Assembly: GCA_015075445.1 (NCBI GenBank)
Contig: JABTUJ010000010.1
Span: 124,001 to 188,000, forward strand
DNA length: 64,000 nt
Origin: Verrucomicrobiales bacterium
Lineage (GTDB): Bacteria > Verrucomicrobiota > Verrucomicrobiia > Limisphaerales > J093
Reading direction: 5' to 3'
The position numbers and the translations under genes were made by a program. The stretch's first letter is position 1. Every line of letters starts with the position of its first letter. Below the pieces are notes generated by a model that was not told the origin of the DNA, made no database searches, and saw only the letters and a program-made list of their open reading frames with translations. Shown one piece after another: positions 1 through 7,176 of this stretch.

Positions 1-1
1 C

Positions 2-214
2 GAACCGCCCCGGGCCCGCCTTGGCCTGGACCGCCCCCAGGGCGATCTTCTCCGCGGCTATCAGGACGTGGGCTTCCCGCCGCTCGCTGGCCGCTACGAC
101 GCCGAGTTCCTCGATCTGGCCCGCGTCCTCCGCGGAGAGAAGTCGTTCGCCTGGGATGCCGCCCACGACATCGCCACCCACCAAGCCGTTCTCCGCGCCG
201 CGGACATGCTGTGA
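2..214 (+). CDS. Gfo/Idh/MocA family oxidoreductase, C-terminal end (partial)
   Basis: The window opens inside this gene; only the last 70 codons are present, ending in TGA at 212-214. The visible tail includes the stretches FLDLARVLRGEKSFAW and HDIATHQAVLRAADML, the usual end of NAD(P)-dependent Gfo/Idh/MocA sugar or inositol dehydrogenases, where an acidic segment with RGEK precedes a final helix of the form H-x(3)-H-x-A-V-L-R-A. The catalytic and nucleotide-binding parts lie outside the window, so substrate and export status cannot be judged. A second member of the same family lies at 55383-56585. Confidence 0.75.
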   Translation, partial: EPPRARLGLDRPQGDLLRGYQDVGFPPLAGRYDAEFLDLARVLRGEKSFAWDAAHDIATHQAVLRAADML

Positions 215-260
215 AGTCCTGGCTCCATTCCGCTCCCCGAGCGTCCCCCCCTGCCACTCC

Positions 261-1628
261 ATGAAAGCGCACCACCGCCCCTGTTTCCGGACCTTGAGTC
301 GCATTGCCCACCGTGACCGTGTTGCTGGCGGCTCCCGGCGGCGCGCCGGCTGGTTCTTCGTGCCACTGCTGCTCGCGCTCTTGACTTCGATGGCGCGGGG
401 CGCCGAGCCAGCAGGCCCAGCATCGATCCAACGTCTCGGGCCCTTGGGGTCCGGGACCGCGGATGACACCGCCGCGATCCAGCAAGCCTTGGATGAAGCC
501 GGCAAGAACGGCGGGCAGGTGCAGTTGCTGTCGGGGCGTTACCGCGTGGCGGGGAGTCTGCGCATCCCGGCGGGCGTCACGCTGCGAGGCGTGGCCGAGG
601 CACCCGTCTGGAGTGAACCGCTCCAAGGGTCAGTGATTCTGGCCACAGGCGGGCGGGGAGACGAGGACGCGGCGCCGCTGTTCGAGCTGGGTCATTCGGC
701 CACCGTGTGCGGGCTCACCGTCTGGTACCCGGAGCAGAAGCCCACGGAGATTGTCCCTTACCCGTGGACGTTCCATCTGCGCGGACATGACAACACCGTC
801 GAGAACGTCACGTTGATCAACAGTTACAGCGGCATCCGCATCGGCCCGGAGAACAACGTGCGCCACCGCATCCGCAGCGTGGTGGGCTGCGTGCTCCGGC
901 GCGGCATCTTCGTGGATTTCTGCACCGACATCGGGCGCATCGAGAACGTGCAGTTTCATTGCCACTGGTGGTCGGCACGCGAGGTGGGCGGGGACTGGAA
1001 ACCGGTGCACGAGTACATGTGGCGGAACCTCGAGGCGTTCATCTTCGGCCGCACGGACTGGGAGTATGTGGCGAACACCTTCGTCTACCCCGTGAACATC
1101 GGGTACCGCTTCATCGCCACGCCGCACGGCGCGGCCAACGGCCAGTTCTCCGGCATCGGCGCCGACGAAGCGCAGATCTGCGTCAAGGTGGAGGCCATCC
1201 AACCCATGGGTCTGCTCATCAGCAACGGCCAGTTCGTCTGCATGCACGGTGACCGCCGCGTGCCGGTGGTGGTCGAGGACTCGTGCCACGGCTCGGTCCG
1301 CCTGGTGAACTGCGCGTTCTGGGGGCCGAACCGACAGTGCGTCGTGTCGCACAGCCGCAGCTTCGTGTCCTTGTCCGACTGCTATCTCAGCAGCGCCGGT
1401 CGGGAGACGAACCCCGGCGTGTTCCTCATCGAGGCCGATGGCGGCAAGCTCCAGGTTCGTGGCTGCAGCTTCGGCTCGGATGAACCGGCGATTGCACTCC
1501 GCAAGGGCCTTCAGCACGCCATCATCACCGACAACAACGGCCGCCACGGGGTCGAGATCGTCAACGAGATCGGCGACCAAGCCATCCTCGCCCACAACGA
1601 GCCGCCCTCCGCGCCCGCCCCCCGCTAG
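261..1628 (+). CDS. Exported pectate-lyase-like right-handed beta-helix protein
   Basis: About 455 residues. An open frame extends upstream to 21, but the upstream part overlaps the preceding gene in another frame, so ATG 261 is chosen; it precedes an Arg-rich n-region and a hydrophobic stretch (WFFVPLLLALLTSMARGAEP), a likely Sec signal peptide. The mature protein begins with LGSGTADDTAAIQQALDEAG, the signature of pectate-lyase superfamily (Pfam Pectate_lyase_3) proteins, followed by GGQVQLLSGRYRVAGSLRIP and many short beta-strand turns (TVENVTLINSYSGIRIG). Such proteins bind or cleave polysaccharides outside the cytoplasm. No catalytic residues can be assigned, so it could be a lyase, a hydrolase or a non-catalytic binding protein. 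Confidence 0.75.
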   Translation: MKAHHRPCFRTLSRIAHRDRVAGGSRRRAGWFFVPLLLALLTSMARGAEPAGPASIQRLGPLGSGTADDTAAIQQALDEAGKNGGQVQLLSGRYRVAGSLRIPAGVTLRGVAEAPVWSEPLQGSVILATGGRGDEDAAPLFELGHSATVCGLTVWYPEQKPTEIVPYPWTFHLRGHDNTVENVTLINSYSGIRIGPENNVRHRIRSVVGCVLRRGIFVDFCTDIGRIENVQFHCHWWSAREVGGDWKPVHEYMWRNLEAFIFGRTDWEYVANTFVYPVNIGYRFIATPHGAANGQFSGIGADEAQICVKVEAIQPMGLLISNGQFVCMHGDRRVPVVVEDSCHGSVRLVNCAFWGPNRQCVVSHSRSFVSLSDCYLSSAGRETNPGVFLIEADGGKLQVRGCSFGSDEPAIALRKGLQHAIITDNNGRHGVEIVNEIGDQAILAHNEPPSAPAPR

Positions 1629-1646
1629 CCTGGAAATCTCATCCCC

Positions 1647-1755
1647 ACTGTAGGCGCCGACGTGAGGAGGCGTTTCGGAGCGTAGGTGCCGACGTGAGGA
1701 GGCTCTGCCGGCCAGCACCAACTCCCCTTCGCCTCCTCACGTCGGCGCCTACAGT
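1647..1755. repeat. 26-bp perfect inverted repeat with an extra direct copy
   Basis: Positions 1647-1672 and 1730-1755 are exact reverse complements (core TAGGCGCCGACGTGAGGAGG), and a near-copy in direct orientation lies at 1681-1703. The block fills the gap between two convergent genes, so the RNA from either strand can fold into a long hairpin and could end transcription in both directions. It also looks like a dispersed palindromic repeat of the REP/BIME kind. Confidence 0.7.
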
Positions 1756-1796
1756 CTGTCGCGGTTCCGTGCCGAGCAGGAAACATCCGGGCCAGG

Positions 1797-2645
1797 CTAC
1801 CACCGCGCCCCAAACCCGGCGTACTGCCGCAGCAGCCGATTCACCGTCGGGGCATGGGCCCGGAACGGTTCGGCTGGCGGTGGCGGGGTGTCCAGTGTGG
1901 CCGACGCGCCAAACGGCGTCTGCGCCAGCTTGAGGTTGTAGGCCTTGACCAGCAGCGGTTCGAGATTGACCACGTCCCGGATGTTATAGGCCAGGAGCGT
2001 CTCGAGCGCTTGGGGGTTCTGGCGCCGACGATACTCCTGCCACAGAAGCACCGCGAAGTATCCATCCACCCCCGCCAGATCGCCGCGGTCCAGCCCCAAC
2101 CGGCGTTCGCAGCCCTTCAGCCCGCCTTTGTAGCCCAGGCTCGCCAACACGTAGCGCAGGTCGATGTGCGCCTGGTCAAGCGCGATCCCGAACGACGCCC
2201 GGAGCATGGGCAGGTCGAAGCATTTCCCGTTGTAGGTCACCAGCAACCGGTAGGCCTGAATGTCCCGCGCGAAGTCCGCCAGGTTCCGCCCGTGGACATA
2301 GTGCCGAACCGTCCGGCCGTCATAGAGCGCGATCGTCGTGATGTGATCGCCCGGTCCGCCCAGCCCGGTCGTCTCGATATCCACATAGGCCACCGACTCC
2401 CGAAACTCGGGGTAAAGACGCCAGTGCTCACTCGCCGGGAGCGTGCGCGCGAAAAAAGCCGCGTTGTGGTCCGCGAGTTGACGCTGCGATTCCTCCAGGT
2501 GCCGCGCCACCCGCTCCCGCCGCCCGGCACCGAGCACGACCTCCCCCTGCCCCACCGCCTCCCACGACACCACGCCCAGCGACCAGAGCTGTTGCTCGGC
2601 CTTCAGTCCCACCCCGGGCACGTGGCAGAACGTTCGACGTAACAC
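1797..2645 (-). CDS. YprB-like DEDDy 3'-5' exonuclease (RNase H-like fold)
   Basis: 282 residues from GTG at 2645; GTG at 2651 is also in frame. The 2645 start is preferred because a promoter-like pair places transcription start on it and because the protein then begins MLRRTFCHVPGVG, which fits the domain start. The N-terminus (residues 8-25) resembles a helix-hairpin-helix-like lead-in. The exonuclease core shows D89-I-E91-T-T-G, YNGKCFD144 and AY220-N-I-R-D224, the four acidic residues and the Tyr-x3-Asp of DEDDy enzymes. Such proteins (Pfam RNase_H_2) degrade single-stranded nucleic acid ends in the cytoplasm; the exact substrate is unknown. It converges on the beta-helix gene. Confidence 0.8.
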   Translation of the reverse strand: MLRRTFCHVPGVGLKAEQQLWSLGVVSWEAVGQGEVVLGAGRRERVARHLEESQRQLADHNAAFFARTLPASEHWRLYPEFRESVAYVDIETTGLGGPGDHITTIALYDGRTVRHYVHGRNLADFARDIQAYRLLVTYNGKCFDLPMLRASFGIALDQAHIDLRYVLASLGYKGGLKGCERRLGLDRGDLAGVDGYFAVLLWQEYRRRQNPQALETLLAYNIRDVVNLEPLLVKAYNLKLAQTPFGASATLDTPPPPAEPFRAHAPTVNRLLRQYAGFGARW

Positions 2646-2651
2646 GGCCAC

Positions 2652-2680
2652 ACACTGCCGGCGCCCTCGGGTGCCGACAA
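2652..2680 (-). promoter_or_regulatory. Candidate leaderless promoter for the DEDDy exonuclease
   Basis: On the minus strand TTGTCG, a 17-bp spacer and CAGTGT are followed by 6 nt and GTG at 2645. The -10 box is weak but the geometry equals that of the other genes listed here. Confidence 0.4.
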
Positions 2681-2869
2681 GACCGAACCAGCCCGATCCG
2701 CCCGGCCAACCAGCACCACCTCGTCCGATCAGGGTCGCCCCATTCGCACAGAACCGAGGATCGGGGAGAGCGGATCTTCGGCCTCCCCGAATCCCCTATG
2801 TTCGCAATCGGCGGAGAAACCCCTGCCCTCAATTCTCCGCAGATTCCGAACATCGGGAATTGGGACGAG

Positions 2870-2899
2870 TGGACGCTGAGGTGCATCCTCCGCTATCCT
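2870..2899 (+). promoter_or_regulatory. Candidate promoter of the sulfatase gene
   Basis: TGGACG (2870-2875), an 18-bp spacer and TATCCT (2894-2899), with ATG 10 nt further on, so the expected 5' leader is only a few nucleotides long. Confidence 0.4.
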
Positions 2900-2909
2900 C
2901 CCATCCGAA

Positions 2910-4514
2910 ATGCACCTCAAAGCCTGCCTGAAACCGGGAACACGTTCCCCCGCAAAACCACCGTGCTCTTGGCTCCTCCTGCTGAGCGCCTGGCTGGTTG
3001 CCCCTCAGGCCGCGGCGGGGAATCCCCCCGCCATCGCTCACCCGAGCCCCGGACCAAACGCTGCCGCTCCGCAGCTTTCTCCAGCCCGACCCAACATCCT
3101 CTGGTTCGTGGTGGATGACATGTCCGCCCACCTCTCCTGTTACGGCGAAACCACCCTCGAGACGCCGCACTTGGACCGGCTGGCCCGCGAGGGAACGCGG
3201 TTCCTGCATGCGTTCGTGACCGCCCCGGTCTGTTCCCCCTGTCGCTCCGCCCTCATCACGGGCTGTTATCAAACCACCATCGGCGCCCATCACCATCGCA
3301 GCGGGCGCGGCGTCGAGAAAATCCATCTCCCGGAGGGCGTGGTGCCCGTCCCGACGCTGTTCCAGCGGGCCGGTTACTTCACCTGCAACGGCCGCGGACT
3401 CCCGGTCCCGGCCCCAGCCGCCGCCCAACCCGGTGCCCGCGCCAGCCTCGGCAAGACCGACTACAACTTCGAGTGGGACCCGAGGATGTACGACGCCAGC
3501 GACTGGGCGGGACGCCAGCCCGGCCAGCCGTTCTTCATGCAGGTGCAGCTCGCGGGCGGCAAACTGCGCGGGGACACCGACGCCAGCGTGCAACGACTCG
3601 CCGAGCGCGCCGCACGGGAACTCGGCAGCGCGACCGACCCAGCCAAGGTTTCGCTGCCGCCCTACTACCCGCGCGACCCGGTGTTGCTGCGCGATTGGGC
3701 CGCCTACCTGGACTCCATCCGCCTCACCGACGCCCACGTCGGGCGCGTCATCGCACGGCTCGAAACCGAAGGCATCCTGGAACAGACCCTGGTGATCTTC
3801 ATGACCGACAACGGGATCAGTCACGCCCGCGGCAAACAGTTCCTCTACGACGAAGGCACCCACATGCCGTTCCTCGTGCGCGGCCCCGGCATCCCCCAGG
3901 GACAGGTGCGGCAGGATCTCATCGAGCACCTCGACATGGCCGCCATCTCGCTGGCCGCCGCCGGCCTCCCCATCCCGGACACGATGCCGGCCCGTAACGT
4001 CTTTGCCCCCGATCACCGCCCCCGCGACGCGATCTTCGCCGCCCGGGATCGCTGCGACGAAACGGTCGATCGCATCCGCAGCGTCCGCACCGACCGGTTC
4101 CTCTACATCCGCAACTTCCATCCGCAGCGACCGCTCCTGCAGCCCAATGCCTACAAGGACGCCAAGACCATCCTGCAAACCCTCCGCGCGCTTCACGCCA
4201 GCGGCTCACTCGACCCCCTCGCCGAACAACTGCTGTTCCGCCCCACCCGCCCGCCCGAGGAACTCTACGAGTGGAAGACCGACCGGTGGCAGGTCAACAA
4301 CCTCGCGGATCAGCCCGCGTACCAGGAAACCTTGTCCGCCCTGCGAGCCCGCCTCGATCGCTGGATGACCGAAACCCGTGATCGCGGCCCCGAATCCGAG
4401 GCGATGTACGACAGTGACATGGCCGTCTACCTCGGCGGACGGAAGGACGCCCAGGCCACCGTCACGCGCCGCAACATCGAGCTCATGAAACAGTGGGCGC
4501 GGGAGGGCAAGTAA
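2910..4514 (+). CDS. Exported Cys-type sulfatase
   Basis: 534 residues, normal for the family. A signal peptide is visible (WLLLLSAWLVAPQAAAG, residues 21-37). The sulfatase fold starts at PNILWFVVDDMSAHLSCYG with the metal-binding D69-D70. The active-site motif is C108-S-P-C-R112 (C-x-P-x-R), whose first Cys must be oxidised to formylglycine by a maturase. Later conserved features include HLPEGVVPVPTLFQRAGY, the metal-site FMTDNGISHARGK and HMPFLVRGPGI. It removes sulfate esters from glycans or other substrates outside the cytoplasm. No dedicated maturase gene is adjacent; the only FGE-like domain in the window is at the end of the 37234-41220 gene, and it lacks one of the expected cysteines. 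Confidence 0.9.
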   Translation: MHLKACLKPGTRSPAKPPCSWLLLLSAWLVAPQAAAGNPPAIAHPSPGPNAAAPQLSPARPNILWFVVDDMSAHLSCYGETTLETPHLDRLAREGTRFLHAFVTAPVCSPCRSALITGCYQTTIGAHHHRSGRGVEKIHLPEGVVPVPTLFQRAGYFTCNGRGLPVPAPAAAQPGARASLGKTDYNFEWDPRMYDASDWAGRQPGQPFFMQVQLAGGKLRGDTDASVQRLAERAARELGSATDPAKVSLPPYYPRDPVLLRDWAAYLDSIRLTDAHVGRVIARLETEGILEQTLVIFMTDNGISHARGKQFLYDEGTHMPFLVRGPGIPQGQVRQDLIEHLDMAAISLAAAGLPIPDTMPARNVFAPDHRPRDAIFAARDRCDETVDRIRSVRTDRFLYIRNFHPQRPLLQPNAYKDAKTILQTLRALHASGSLDPLAEQLLFRPTRPPEELYEWKTDRWQVNNLADQPAYQETLSALRARLDRWMTETRDRGPESEAMYDSDMAVYLGGRKDAQATVTRRNIELMKQWAREGK

Positions 4515-4522
4515 CTGACAAC

Positions 4523-4656
4523 AGACGCATGGAGACAGGCGAATCGGTCACCGATCCGGCCAGAGCCGCGCCAAATCCAATGCCGCATTCGTCTGTCCCC
4601 ATTCGTCTGTCTCCATTCGCCTGCCCCCATTCGCCAGTCCTCATTCGCCTGTCCTC
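4523..4656. repeat. 14-bp (2 x 7) tandem repeat array with inverted partner
   Basis: From 4587 to 4656 five degenerate 14-bp units follow each other, each ATTCGYC plus a second heptamer of TGTCCCC type. Immediately after the sulfatase stop (about 4523-4552) one unit lies in inverse orientation, so the RNA can fold back. No gene is encoded here; it separates the sulfatase from the pseudopilin and may act as a terminator. Confidence 0.65.
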
Positions 4657-4674
4657 CCTCGTTCACCTCCGGGC

Positions 4675-4703
4675 TTGTGCGCAGGCCCCGACAGGACGAA
4701 GCT
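4675..4703 (+). promoter_or_regulatory. Candidate leaderless promoter of the pseudopilin gene
   Basis: TTGTGC (4675-4680), 17 bp, GAAGCT (4698-4703), then 6 nt to ATG 4710. The -10 box is poor; the call rests on the shared spacing and supports ATG 4710 over GTG 4677. Confidence 0.3.
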
Positions 4704-4709
4704 CGCACC

Positions 4710-5444
4710 ATGCGCACGAAGAACGATTCCTCAACGTGCGGTACGCCGCACGGCTTCACGCTCATCGAGTTGCTGGTGGTGGTGGCAATCATCGCGATCC
4801 TGGCGGGCATGCTCCTCCCCGCCCTCGCCGCGGCCAAGGCCAAGGCCACGCGGACCAAGTGCGCGAGCAACGAACGTCAGATCGGGATCGCGTACCAGCT
4901 CTACGTCGACGACAACAACGACTATTACCCCGTCCAACGAGACTGGGCCTCGGGCGGCGGCACTAACGGCACCTACGACGTGTTTGTGGCCGCCACCAAT
5001 CGGCCGCTGAACAAGTACACCCTGGCCCTCGACCTCTGGCGGTGCCCGAACGACAAAGGCGACTTCCTGCGGCTGACCCCGAAGTCCTGCTACGAGACCT
5101 ACGGGAACAGCTATCTGGTCCAGTTCCAGCACGACTCCTTCCGCGTCCGCCACGTGGCCGGGGACGCGGCGTTCCCCTTCCGCACCAGCTACGAGGGGAC
5201 CCCGATCCGCGGGGCGGAAGTCGCCGTCAAACCCTCGACCAAGATCATCCAGGGCGACTGGCCGTGGCACGGCAACCGCGGCAACACCGACCGCCGCAGC
5301 CAGTGGCACAACTACAAAGGCAAGAGCCGCTACAACATGCTCTTCGCCGACGGCCACCTCGAGTTCTACCTGTTCCCCGAAGCCAAACAAATGGAGGCCT
5401 GGATCTTCGATCCCAAGCCCGACCCGAACTGGCGCTGGTGGTGA
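4710..5444 (+). CDS. Type II secretion-like pseudopilin (prepilin-type N-terminal domain, DG motif)
   Basis: 244 residues from ATG 4710; an in-frame GTG at 4677 would add 11 residues. The N-terminus has a prepilin peptidase site, HG15 followed by F16-T-L-I-E20, and a hydrophobic helix ([21 protein letters not shown]). The C-terminal part carries [11 protein letters not shown], the H-x9-DG-type motif of the pseudopilin-like proteins that are very numerous in Verrucomicrobiota, Planctomycetota and Lentisphaerota. These proteins are processed in the inner membrane and associate with type II-secretion or pilus-like machinery; what each single copy carries is unknown. No secretion genes are adjacent. 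A paralogue lies at 56642-57346. Confidence 0.85.
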   Translation: MRTKNDSSTCGTPHGFTLIELLVVVAIIAILAGMLLPALAAAKAKATRTKCASNERQIGIAYQLYVDDNNDYYPVQRDWASGGGTNGTYDVFVAATNRPLNKYTLALDLWRCPNDKGDFLRLTPKSCYETYGNSYLVQFQHDSFRVRHVAGDAAFPFRTSYEGTPIRGAEVAVKPSTKIIQGDWPWHGNRGNTDRRSQWHNYKGKSRYNMLFADGHLEFYLFPEAKQMEAWIFDPKPDPNWRWW

Positions 5445-5522
5445 GCCGGCCCCGCTCGAACGGCCCTCCCACGAAAGGGGGATTGTCGGCGGCAGCCAGG
5501 CCGGGCATGGTTCCGCCCCAGC

Positions 5523-5639
5523 GTGCCCGTTGTCGATCCCCACATTCGTGTTGCCTTGGTCGAGGACGATTCCCAGGTGCGGGAGGCTTTGACACAGCTC
5601 TTCGGAGGAACGGCAATGGGGTCAAACATTGACATTTGA
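5523..5639 (+). pseudogene. Response-regulator N-terminal stub, cut off by a repeat element
   Basis: From GTG 5523 the frame reads V-P-V-V-D-P-H-I-R-V-A-L-V-E-D-D, then SQVREALTQLFGG, and then runs into the repeat that starts at 5618, ending at TGA 5637-5639. The beta1 strand plus acidic pair (VALVEDD) and the following helix match the first 25 residues of a receiver domain of the NarL/LuxR type. Everything after it (phospho-acceptor Asp, HTH) is missing, and no continuation is found beyond the element. A histidine kinase of the class that pairs with such regulators lies at 7177-11046, so this may be the remains of its partner. The fragment is short, so the match is suggestive rather than certain. 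Confidence 0.5.
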
Positions 5640-5841
5640 CATTTGTCCCACTTGGCAGCAACCAGGCCCACCTGCGCTTTCCACCCGCATCGCCAGCTCC
5701 CCCGGGACGCCCGGCGGCAGAGCCCACTCCTGCCCACCGGTCTCTCCTCACCGCCCCTCCCACCTGGGACCCCCTCAACCTGCCTCGCCCGACCTCCGTC
5801 ATGCCCGCGCGACACATTGTCAAATGTCAATGTTTGACCCC
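5618..5841. mobile_element. 224-bp MITE-like element with 24-bp perfect terminal inverted repeats
   Basis: The left end 5618-5641 and right end 5818-5841 are exact inverse copies (left end begins GGGGTCAAACATTGACATTT). The interior has no recognisable gene. The left end is shared, base for base over 32 nt (5613-5644), with 52503-52534. The rest of the 5445-5859 gap holds only the response-regulator stub and the promoter of the next gene. No clear target duplication is seen at the two flanks. Confidence 0.65.
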
Positions 5842-5859
5842 AGGGCTACGGCGTTACGG

Positions 5860-5888
5860 TTGATCGCACCCAGGCGGGGCGGTAGACT
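5860..5888 (+). promoter_or_regulatory. Candidate leaderless promoter of the 5895 gene pair
   Basis: TTGATC (5860-5865), 17 bp, TAGACT (5883-5888), then 6 nt to GTG 5895. Both boxes are good matches, and transcription would start on or next to the start codon. Confidence 0.5.
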
Positions 5889-5894
5889 GCCGCC

Positions 5895-6134
5895 GTGATT
5901 GAGCCGGTGAACGCCAGTACGGAGCCAGGTCCGCGAGCGGTGGGCGCTCCCCCGGAGCGGGTGGAATCCGCCTCGGAGGAGGACCCGATCATCGCCCTGT
6001 TCAAGCAAGACGTGGATCGCTCCCTGTTGGTCGAGAACCTGCGCCGCACCTACGATGAACGGGCGCGGCGCATGGCGGCGTTTCTGCGGGAGCGCGCGGC
6101 TCTCCGATCGGCGTTCTTGTCCCGGTCTCAGTGA
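5895..6134 (+). CDS. Small hypothetical protein paired with a nucleotidyltransferase
   Basis: 79 residues from GTG 5895, chosen because the promoter geometry points at it. No family is recognised. The sequence has a Pro/Ala-rich start, an acidic middle (ESASEEDPIIALFKQDVD) and a charged helical end rich in Arg (ENLRRTYDERARRMAAFLRERAALR). It lies 12 nt upstream of a minimal-nucleotidyltransferase gene in the same direction, the layout of two-gene nucleotidyltransferase modules and of type IV-like toxin-antitoxin pairs, so it may be the partner or antitoxin. That role is inference only. Confidence 0.55.
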   Translation: MIEPVNASTEPGPRAVGAPPERVESASEEDPIIALFKQDVDRSLLVENLRRTYDERARRMAAFLRERAALRSAFLSRSQ

Positions 6135-6146
6135 GCCTTGGTCGCG

Positions 6147-6662
6147 ATGGCCGCGGATCTGGAGAACATTCTGTCGGTCCTCGTTCCGCGGGGAGTGCGG
6201 TTCATCGTGATCGGCGGCTGGGCGGCGGCGCTTCACGGCTCCGCACGTTCCACGCTGGATGTGGACGTGGTGTATGATCGTTCCAGAGCCAACATCCAGG
6301 CGCTGGTCGCGGCGCTGCAGCCCCATGCGCCGTATCTCCGGGGCGCCCCGCCCGGACTGCCGTTCGCGTTGGATGAGCGAACGGTTCGTGCCGGTCTGAA
6401 CTTCACTCTGAGCACGGCCCTGGGCAGTCTCGATCTGCTCGGGGAGGTGCCCGGCGGTGGCACCTACGCTGGCTTGCTGCCGCACAGCCTGGAAGTGCAG
6501 GCGTTTGGTCACCGCTTCCGTGTGGTGGATCTGCCGACCCTCATCCACCTGAAGCGGGCAGCCGGCCGACCGAAGGACCTGGAACCGATTGCCGAACTCG
6601 AGGCCCTGCTGGAAGAACGCCGCCGGCTCGAGGCCCGAGGCGAGCTTCCACCCGGAGCCTGA
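6147..6662 (+). CDS. AbiEii/MNT-like nucleotidyltransferase
   Basis: 171 residues from ATG 6147; TTG 6138 is also in frame. The key motif is GGWAAALHGSARSTLDVDVV: the Gly-Gly of the nucleotidyltransferase loop, His/Gly, then R-S-T-x-D-x-D with the two metal-binding aspartates. The later DLPTLIHLKRAAGRPKDLEPI stretch is typical for nucleotidyltransferases related to AbiEii toxins and MNT proteins, which move an NMP group onto a partner, tRNA or other target. The protein lacks the large C-terminal domain of full AbiEii. With the 5895 gene it probably forms a two-gene module; toxin activity is a hypothesis. Confidence 0.7.
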   Translation: MAADLENILSVLVPRGVRFIVIGGWAAALHGSARSTLDVDVVYDRSRANIQALVAALQPHAPYLRGAPPGLPFALDERTVRAGLNFTLSTALGSLDLLGEVPGGGTYAGLLPHSLEVQAFGHRFRVVDLPTLIHLKRAAGRPKDLEPIAELEALLEERRRLEARGELPPGA

Positions 6663-6780
6663 CCCGGCCAGGCCCGCCCGAACCGGCGCGGTGGCTCCCC
6701 GCCGATCCAGGCGGGACCGCTGATGAACACGGCTCCTTCGGGCTTTTCAGGCCGTTCTTGCCGGCCCATGATCGCGCTCG

Positions 6781-6954
6781 ATGAGCGCGCCGCTGGACTT
6801 TCTCAAGGTCTTTGTGGACGTACGCTGTCTGCTGTATCTCTCTCGGCTCGAAGTGTCGCTGGCGGCCGCCCTCCAGGAGGTGGCCAGGATCGGTGCCGCC
6901 ACCGAAACCGAGATGGCCCAGGTGTTGCCGCCCACCGACGAATTGCTGCCATGA
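6781..6954 (+). CDS. Small hypothetical ORF, coupled to the next gene
   Basis: 57 residues (MSAPLDFLKVFVDVRCLLYL...). No family is recognised. It looks helical and amphipathic, with a hydrophobic-charged pattern (SRLEVSLAAALQEVARIG). Its stop codon overlaps the ATG of the next ORF (ATGA at 6951-6954), which suggests translational coupling and gives the main support that it is real. The 118-nt gap upstream contains no clear promoter. Confidence 0.4.
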   Translation: MSAPLDFLKVFVDVRCLLYLSRLEVSLAAALQEVARIGAATETEMAQVLPPTDELLP

Positions 6955-7169
6955 TAATCCGCGTGGTGCCCACCGAACCGGAGATCGAATACTCCGAGGA
7001 CTATTACGAACTCCTCGCCCAGACGATGGGAGAAGAGCGCGCCGCCTGGGCCCGCCTCGCGCGCGCCGAGCGCGAGAGGGAACTGCGCTGGTATCACGAC
7101 CACTTCAATACCCCCGACGACCTGGCCCTCTGGCCGCCCGAGCTCGACGGGGGCGTGTCGAATCCGTAA
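6951..7169 (+). CDS. Small acidic hypothetical protein
   Basis: 72 residues from the ATG that overlaps the previous stop. The frame stays open upstream to 6723, but that part overlaps the preceding ORF and reads as low-complexity. The sequence is highly charged (EPEIEYSEDYYELLAQTMGE, then ARAERERELRWYHDHF) and ends in a short Pro/Gly tail. No domain is recognised. It ends 7 nt before the histidine-kinase gene. Confidence 0.45.
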   Translation: MIIRVVPTEPEIEYSEDYYELLAQTMGEERAAWARLARAERERELRWYHDHFNTPDDLALWPPELDGGVSNP

Positions 7170-7176
7170 GCGGGGC

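Noticed and set aside
5618..5841. Target-site duplication flanking the inverted-repeat element
   Set aside because: The bases next to the two ends (GGCAAT on the left, AGGGCT on the right) do not match, so recent simple insertion is not shown.
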